Assembly (NCBI GenBank): GCA_016931555.1
Contig: JAFGEM010000044.1
Coordinates: forward strand, 1 to 9,476
Reading direction: 5' to 3'
Source of the DNA: Candidatus Iainarchaeum sp.
GTDB lineage: Archaea > Iainarchaeota > Iainarchaeia > Iainarchaeales > GCA-2688035
DNA length: 9,476 nt
Both the position numbers and the translations under genes were made by a program. Below, piece after piece: positions 6,199 to 9,476 of this stretch. Position 1 is the first letter of the stretch. Each line of letters opens with the position of its first letter. The notes under the pieces are model-generated. The model was given only the letters and a program-made list of their open reading frames with translations, was not told where the DNA came from and ran no database searches.

Positions 6199-6462
6199 TC
6201 AAGCGCTTTTTTTGCGTTTATTGTGAAAATGAAAAGAGATTTTCGCACTTGATTCGTGCAATGCTTTTTCCCTTGGCAGAGTGTTAGCCCTTGTCCGACT
6301 TGCGTTGGTTTTCAACGCCTTTCTTTTCTTTAAGGTATGGGTTGATGAAAATTTTCTCAAGGTTGGGGAGAGCTGTCTCTTTCTTGTTTTAGGGCGCCTT
6401 GCCGAGCCAGGGCGCTTTTTCCGTACGGGAAGAGAATTCCGGATTTTCGGCCTTAATGCCAT
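6199..6462 (-). CDS. Doubtful very basic hypothetical protein (87 residues)
   Basis: An open frame from the ATG at 6462 to a TGA that directly abuts the rad50 stop (6198/6199). It is rich in Arg, Lys, Ser and Thr (for example RKKRPGSARRPKTRKR) with few hydrophobic residues, so it would be disordered and could bind nucleic acid. No family is recognised, and there is no zinc motif. It lies downstream of the S17e gene but behind a terminator-like hairpin and T-run, and the ATG has no Shine-Dalgarno. The exact stop-to-stop fit with rad50 and the clear length favour a gene; the low-complexity composition argues against. Treat as possible. If it is not a gene, this 312-base gap holds nothing else that I can identify. 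Confidence 0.35.
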   Translation of the reverse strand: MALRPKIRNSLPVRKKRPGSARRPKTRKRQLSPTLRKFSSTHTLKKRKALKTNASRTRANTLPREKALHESSAKISFHFHNKRKKSA

Positions 6463-6472
6463 GTGAATCAAT

Positions 6473-6509
6473 AAAAAATAGGAGTTTCTCGAATATATTC
6501 CTTTCGAGA
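6473..6509 (-). terminator. Hairpin and T-run after the S17e gene
   Basis: On the minus strand, just after the S17e stop, TCTCGAA and TTCGAGA (6509-6503 and 6493-6487) form a perfect 7-bp stem with a 9-base loop. It is followed by TATTTTTTATT (T6 at 6478-6473). Archaeal termination mainly needs the T-run; the hairpin is extra support. It would end the rpoK-rps17e transcript before the basic ORF. Confidence 0.5.
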
Positions 6510-6510
6510 G

Positions 6511-6705
6511 TCACATTTTTTTGCTTGCTTTTACTTTTCTTGTTAAAAATGCTGCCATCATGTTTCTGTCAAAAACAGAGAATGGGAGATTTAATGAATT
6601 CAATGCTTCCTTGTTTTTCTCAAAATCAGTGGAAAACTTTTCAGGAATCTCCTGCAAAAGCGTTTCTACGCGCATTTTAATTGCCTTTGGAACTGCTTTA
6701 CCCAA
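6511..6705 (-). CDS. rps17e: Small ribosomal subunit protein S17e
   Basis: About 64 residues. The core KFSTDFEKNKEALNSL, followed by RNMMAAFLTRKVK, matches the archaeal/eukaryotic S17e pattern (K-F-x-x-D-F-E-x-N-K ... R-N-x-x-A-x-x-x-T-R-K-V-K). It is a component of the 30S subunit absent from bacteria. I prefer the TTG start at 6705, giving MGKAVPKAIKM, because family members begin MG- followed by a basic segment, and because GGTG (6715-6712) sits six bases upstream. A GTG at 6714 is in frame but would place the Shine-Dalgarno inside the start. The gene begins 11 bases after the rpoK stop, so the two are clearly an operon, ended by the hairpin and T-run downstream. Confidence 0.85.
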   Translation of the reverse strand: MGKAVPKAIKMRVETLLQEIPEKFSTDFEKNKEALNSLNLPFSVFDRNMMAAFLTRKVKASKKM

Positions 6706-6716
6706 AAAAAACACCT

Positions 6717-6932
6717 TTAGTTTACTGCTATTTCCCGTACTTCTCCGCTGGGATAGGTTCTTAAAACAGTCAGGGGCAAAGCTTTTTCCTCTAACTCTCT
6801 CAGGGCAACCTCATACATTGTTTTCTCATCCTTTATTTTTACAAGTGGCGGCGCTCCCAAGGCTAATTGCAATGCGCGTGCTGACAATAAACGTGCAACT
6901 TCAAACCGCGAAATCTTATCCAAAATAATCAC
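6717..6932 (-). CDS. rpoK: DNA-directed RNA polymerase subunit K (omega/Rpb6 homologue)
   Basis: 71 residues from GTG at 6932. The segment SRFEVARLLSARALQLALGAPPLVKI is the family hallmark (R-x-E-x-A-R-x-x-x-A-R-A-L-Q-x-x-x-G-A-P), followed by VALRELEEKALPLTVLR. RpoK helps assemble and stabilise the archaeal polymerase, as Rpb6 and omega do. Typical archaeal RpoK is about 55-60 residues; here a tail YPSGEVREIAVN extends the C-terminus. No Shine-Dalgarno precedes the start, and a TATA-like box lies about 25 bases upstream, so the transcript may be leaderless. It is first in an operon with S17e. Confidence 0.9.
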   Translation of the reverse strand: MIILDKISRFEVARLLSARALQLALGAPPLVKIKDEKTMYEVALRELEEKALPLTVLRTYPSGEVREIAVN

Positions 6933-6951
6933 TCAAAAAAGGAGGGTTTCT

Positions 6952-6971
6952 GTCTAAATACTCTAATAAAT
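6952..6971 (-). promoter_or_regulatory. Putative promoter of rpoK-rps17e
   Basis: Minus-strand ATTTATTAGAGTATTTAG holds two TATA-like cores. The nearer, TATTTAG, is centred about 25 bases upstream of the rpoK GTG, the distance expected if transcription starts at the start codon. This matches the lack of a Shine-Dalgarno there. Composition and spacing only. Confidence 0.35.
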
Positions 6972-6980
6972 GCAAAGATT

Positions 6981-6987
6981 AAAAAAA
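6981..6987 (-). terminator. T7 tract downstream of the PolB-like gene
   Basis: A run of seven T on the minus strand, 61 bases after the stop of the PolB-like gene and before the rpoK promoter. Archaeal RNA polymerase commonly terminates at such tracts. No strong hairpin precedes it; ATAAGAGC occurs twice in the spacer (about 7046-7036 and 6997-6990) without an obvious meaning. Confidence 0.35.
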
Positions 6988-7047
6988 GGCTCTTATTCGG
7001 GTTTTGTGGGGCAGGTTAAACGGACTTGCACTATGCGCTCTTATCCC

Positions 7048-8526
7048 TTAGTTCATGGGAGATTTTATTGCAATTAGGCACTCTTTTATGCTTGGCTTGT
7101 TTTTTGCAGAGATTGAATTAAACGCATAGATTGCATTGTCTCTAATGCAGGTAATTGCGTTTGCGATTTCTTCATCAAAAAATCTTGTTTCCGGGTTCGA
7201 TAAGTGCGCCGGGAGATTTGTTATAAAGAATTCGAGGTTGTTTTTGAATTCCTGTGCCATTTGAAGCCCCTGGTTTTTTTCTATTGCAATACAGCCCAGA
7301 ATGCCGCTTTTTGAAAAGCAATTGTTTTGCGTGTTTTCAATGAAAACACTTGTTTGGGCAACAATTTCTTTGGCTTCCTTTATTGTTTTTGAAATAAAAG
7401 AGGCTTTTTTTGTGCAGAACCAGTGTTTTATCTTGAATTCAGTTATTTTTGCGTCCCTGTTTTTTTCGAGCAAAAGCGCGTCCTGAAGCAAGAGCTCTTG
7501 GCACTGGTTTCTGTGGAAAGGCCCTATTGGAAATTGTGCTAGGAAAAATTCTTTTTTGCGCCTTGTCCTGTGTTCTTTCATGGGCTGTTTTTCGTGAAAC
7601 TCCTGTGAGAACTCTGGGCTTGTTGATTCAAAGTAAAAGGCATCTTTCAAAATTTCTGTGGTTACAATAGTGTTGGGGAGCATGTTTTCCGCTTGCCTGT
7701 GTTCGGGAGAACAGCATTTGCAGTCCACTGTTTCGAATCCTATGTTGAAAAAATCTAAAATAAGTGCTGGGAGCATTGGGCCAATATCAAATTCCGGCGT
7801 GCCCCGAAAGAAGCTTGCTGATTGCGTTGTATGGTGTTCCCTTGGATTTGGGTTTGAAAGGTTTTTTGGGGCAAAAAGGTTTTTGAATAAAATGTTTTCG
7901 AGGAATGTTTCCTGCCGAAGAAAACTGGCGCTTGGAATTTTTTCGAGTGGCAAAGAGAGTATTTTTGAAAGTGTGATTAGGGATAAAATTGACTTGGCCT
8001 CTTCAGAATCTATTTTTGAGAGCTCTGCAATTGTCCTTGGAATGGATTCTGAGAAAAAATCAAGGCAAACACTGGGCAGTTCAAAGCAGGATTTTTTTGC
8101 AGGCTCTTTCTCATTTAAATCAAAGGAATCAAAGTAACCCCATTCTTTTTCAATTAGGAATTGCCTTTCGGGCTCTGGCATTAGTGCGCGTGCCTTGTGG
8201 GCAGAGAATATTTTGTTTGCAAGGCTTGTGAGTGCTGTGAGATTTGTTGAAGCCACTTTGAAAGAGTATTCTGTTTCTAAGATCTTGAATTTTTGGTTGC
8301 CGATTTCAGAAACCGCTTCTTTTAATTCCAAGAGTGTTATTGATTCTTTGGAAACCAGAAAACTTGGGAAGAAAGGAAAGCGAATTGTTCTCTTAATCCT
8401 TCCTTTAGAGAATTCCGCCATTACTGCTTTCTTTTCCTCCAAGTACCTTACTCTAGTGAGCCAAAAAGTGCTTTCACAGAGGCCTGAACTTTTTGAAATC
8501 TCGGGGTTAATTTCACGAGAAGGCAT
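7048..8526 (-). CDS. Degenerate B-family DNA polymerase homologue (predicted inactive)
   Basis: 492 residues against about 780 for active archaeal PolB. Eye alignment to archaeal PolB: residues about 22-135 follow the N-terminal domain (RTIRFPFFPSFLVS for F-x-P-Y-F-Y, then FKVASTNLTALTSLANKI, then ERQFLIEKEWG). CLDFFSE (154-160) sits where exo I D-I-E should be, but lacks its Glu. The exonuclease core is missing. ITLSKILSLPLEKIPSAS (184-201) and FLENILFKNLFAP match the linker before the palm. FDIGPMLPALIL (246-257) replaces motif A D-x-x-S-L-Y-P, keeping Asp but losing the steric-gate Tyr. DCKCC (268-272) and FCTKKASFI (370-378) follow as in PolB. A finger-like helix (EIANAITCIRDNAIYAFNS) comes next and the protein ends without motif C (Y-x-D-T-D). 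Archaea are known to keep conserved inactivated PolB paralogues; a structural role at the replication or repair complex is inferred. Confidence 0.78.
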   Translation of the reverse strand: MPSREINPEISKSSGLCESTFWLTRVRYLEEKKAVMAEFSKGRIKRTIRFPFFPSFLVSKESITLLELKEAVSEIGNQKFKILETEYSFKVASTNLTALTSLANKIFSAHKARALMPEPERQFLIEKEWGYFDSFDLNEKEPAKKSCFELPSVCLDFFSESIPRTIAELSKIDSEEAKSILSLITLSKILSLPLEKIPSASFLRQETFLENILFKNLFAPKNLSNPNPREHHTTQSASFFRGTPEFDIGPMLPALILDFFNIGFETVDCKCCSPEHRQAENMLPNTIVTTEILKDAFYFESTSPEFSQEFHEKQPMKEHRTRRKKEFFLAQFPIGPFHRNQCQELLLQDALLLEKNRDAKITEFKIKHWFCTKKASFISKTIKEAKEIVAQTSVFIENTQNNCFSKSGILGCIAIEKNQGLQMAQEFKNNLEFFITNLPAHLSNPETRFFDEEIANAITCIRDNAIYAFNSISAKNKPSIKECLIAIKSPMN

Positions 8527-8546
8527 GAAATAGATTTGGATTCAGA

Positions 8547-8557
8547 GCTTTAAAAAC
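8547..8557 (-). promoter_or_regulatory. Putative TATA box of the PolB-like gene
   Basis: Minus-strand GTTTTTAAAGC is centred 26 bases upstream of the ATG at 8526, and no Shine-Dalgarno precedes that ATG. This is the pattern of a leaderless archaeal transcript and also supports the chosen start codon. Confidence 0.45.
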
Positions 8558-8558
8558 A

Positions 8559-8581
8559 CTGTTAAACAGCGGGTTTCCGCT
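8559..8581 (-). terminator. Overlapping small hairpins and T-run after the Cys-containing gene
   Basis: In the 79-base gap, AGCGG/CCGCT (8581-8577 and 8572-8568, four-base loop) is followed by CTGTT-T-AACAG-like pairing (8569-8559) and then GTTTTT on the minus strand. They could end the upstream transcript, but the T-run is shared with the TATA box of the PolB-like gene, so termination here is uncertain. Confidence 0.3.
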
Positions 8582-8605
8582 ATTCCGCAATTGCCTTTTT
8601 TTCAG

Positions 8606-8917
8606 TTACTGGTAAGCATACCTGTCTTTGCATTTTTCTTTTGCACAAAGGCTGAAGAATTTTTTGCAAAGCACATTAGAGGTTGTTTTTTTCACGTGGG
8701 GGCAATCTTTCCACAGAAAATTAGGGGAGTCCTTGGCTACAAATATTGTTGAATCACCGTTTCCCGGCTTTGAAACAGGCTCTTTTTTTGGGAAAGAAAT
8801 TTTGGTTTCCTCAAAATTTTTTTTGGGCTCTAGTTTTTGCGAAGTTTGCTGGAGAAAAGGCCGCGTTAGCTGAGGAGTGTTTTTCCGCGCCGACTGAATA
8901 AAACTTTCCAAACCCAA
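8606..8917 (-). CDS. Unrecognised small protein with C-terminal Cys/His cluster
   Basis: 103 residues from TTG at 8917; no ATG is available, and AGGGG (8929-8925) lies seven bases upstream of the TTG. The first two thirds are polar, with Lys, Pro, Gln and Ser, and look disordered. The C-terminal 37 residues hold four Cys and one His: DCPHVKKTTSNVLCKKFF, then SLCAKEKCKDRYAYQ. That spacing (C-P-H, then C, C, C) could bind zinc or an iron-sulfur cluster. I do not recognise the family. It sits between herA and the PolB-like gene on the same strand, with its own TATA-like box, so a link to DNA repair or replication is only by neighbourhood. It might be a short partner carrying one metal-binding element. 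Confidence 0.6.
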   Translation of the reverse strand: MGLESFIQSARKNTPQLTRPFLQQTSQKLEPKKNFEETKISFPKKEPVSKPGNGDSTIFVAKDSPNFLWKDCPHVKKTTSNVLCKKFFSLCAKEKCKDRYAYQ

Positions 8918-8955
8918 GCAAAAACCCCTAACAGAAACTAATAATAAAACAAAAA

Positions 8956-8967
8956 CTTTTTAAAAAG
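8956..8967 (-). promoter_or_regulatory. Putative TATA box of the Cys-containing gene
   Basis: CTTTTTAAAAAG, a perfect 12-base palindrome, lies between the herA stop (8978) and the TTG start at 8917. A start site about 26 bases downstream would leave a leader of roughly 18 bases that includes the AGGGG ribosome-binding site. Being palindromic it could also act as an AT-rich binding site. Confidence 0.4.
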
Positions 8968-8977
8968 AAGTTCAAAA

Positions 8978-9476
8978 TTACAAAAATTCTTTTGCTTCGC
9001 TGTCTGATGTTTCGCTTGCTGATTCAAAGTCAATTGCGGATTGTTCAAGAGTTTGCTCATGCCGGCTTTCCGCGCTTTTTCTCAGCCGCACCTTGAAAAA
9101 CAGGGGATAATGTGTTGCTTCCCCCACTATAAGGGCTTCACCCACGCGCAGTGATGTTATCATGTCAGTTGCTCTGCTGTCCAGGCCTTCACTGCTCTCT
9201 CCAATATGCTTCAAATCATAGGGATTTGTAATCCGGAGTATTATGTGCGTGTTGCATTGGGACAGGGCAGTTGTATCAAGCTGGACAGGCCTCTGTGAGA
9301 CAAGGCACAGCGAGGCGCCGAATTTTCTGCCTTCGCGCGCAATGGTTCGTATTATGGAGCGGCTCAAAGCATTTTCTTCGGAAGCTTTTTCAGGAACAAG
9401 CTGATGCGCTTCCTCCAAAACCAACAGGAAAGGAGGAATTGTTTTGCTGCGCCTGTCGTAAAACAAGCGCCTTGAA
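8978..9476 (-). CDS. herA: HerA DNA translocase, C-terminal part (cut by window edge)
   Basis: The frame runs through the window edge (S-R-R-L-F-Y upstream of the first possible TTG at 9466), so the N-terminal part, including Walker A, is outside. Visible: Walker B LLVLEEAHQLVPE, then IIRTIAREGRKFGASLCLVSQRP (the A-R-E-G-R-K-F-G and S-Q-R-P segments typical of HerA), ALSQCNTHIILRITNPYDLKHI, and VGEALIVGEA before the last strands. It ends in an acidic Ser/Glu-rich tail of about 30 residues (SAESRHEQTL... to the end). HerA is a hexameric FtsK-related ATPase that, with nuclease NurA and the Mre11-Rad50 complex, resects DNA ends in archaea. NurA and Mre11 are not in this window. The stop TAA is at 8980-8978. 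Confidence 0.93.
   Translation of the reverse strand, partial: SRRLFYDRRSKTIPPFLLVLEEAHQLVPEKASEENALSRSIIRTIAREGRKFGASLCLVSQRPVQLDTTALSQCNTHIILRITNPYDLKHIGESSEGLDSRATDMITSLRVGEALIVGEATHYPLFFKVRLRKSAESRHEQTLEQSAIDFESASETSDSEAKEFL

Noticed and set aside
6281..6466. Plus-strand 61-codon frame downstream of rad50
   Set aside because: It overlaps the basic minus-strand ORF, has no ribosome-binding site, and looks like its shadow.
6941..6948. GGAGGGTT as a ribosome-binding site
   Set aside because: It is on the plus strand, where no start codon or gene follows; rpoK is on the minus strand, where this sequence reads as AACCCTCC.
7658..8137. 159-codon open frame on the plus strand
   Set aside because: It lies wholly inside the PolB-like gene on the opposite strand, has no recognisable family or start signal, and its composition is what antisense of that gene gives.
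1..9476. CRISPR array, other tRNA or rRNA genes
   Set aside because: No regularly spaced repeats and no other cloverleaf or rRNA-like stretches were seen on either strand.

Overview
The window looks like a compact archaeal genome, AT-rich, with genes packed on both strands. The evidence is the gene content: aEF-1beta next to its zinc-finger partner, ribosomal protein S17e, RNA polymerase subunit K, Rad50, HerA, a degenerate archaeal-type B-family DNA polymerase, and a tRNA-Arg(UCG) of archaeal pattern. Start signals are also archaeal: TATA-like boxes about 26 bases upstream of starts (leaderless style) and some GGAGGTG/GGTG Shine-Dalgarno (SD) sites, with frequent GTG/TTG starts. Small proteins, a short Rad50, an intein and a free homing endonuclease would fit a DPANN-type lineage, but that placement is a guess.

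Region 1-1313 (minus strand) is an accessory block. It holds the 5' half of tRNA-Arg, a two-motif LAGLIDADG homing endonuclease whose stop codon lies inside the putative tRNA promoter, and an overlapping 49-residue ORF. A 152-base structured leader precedes them, and its first 12 bases are the exact complement of the 49-residue ORF's ribosome-binding site.

Region 1387-1901 (plus) is a translation pair: an HVO_2753-type double zinc-finger micro-protein and aEF-1beta. Between them lies a partial duplication of the aEF-1beta start, plus two hairpins. Region 1948-6198 (plus) has an unrecognised, possibly TraB-like protein with a basic heptad-repeat tail, then rad50. The rad50 gene is interrupted immediately after its Walker A lysine codon by a 525-residue intein carrying its own LAGLIDADG endonuclease.

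Region 6199-6932 (minus) converges on rad50. It has rpoK, then rps17e, a hairpin plus T-run terminator, and a doubtful, very basic ORF that abuts the rad50 stop. Region 7048-9476 (minus) has a truncated PolB-like pseudoenzyme (N-terminal domain and palm remnants, no exonuclease core, no motif C), a small Cys-containing unknown, and the C-terminal part of HerA running off the window edge.

Rad50 and HerA are two of the four usual archaeal end-resection proteins. Here they are on opposite strands, and no Mre11 or NurA gene is seen. The strongest items for follow-up are the SD-sequestering leader, the Walker-A intein, and the PolB-like pseudoenzyme beside herA.
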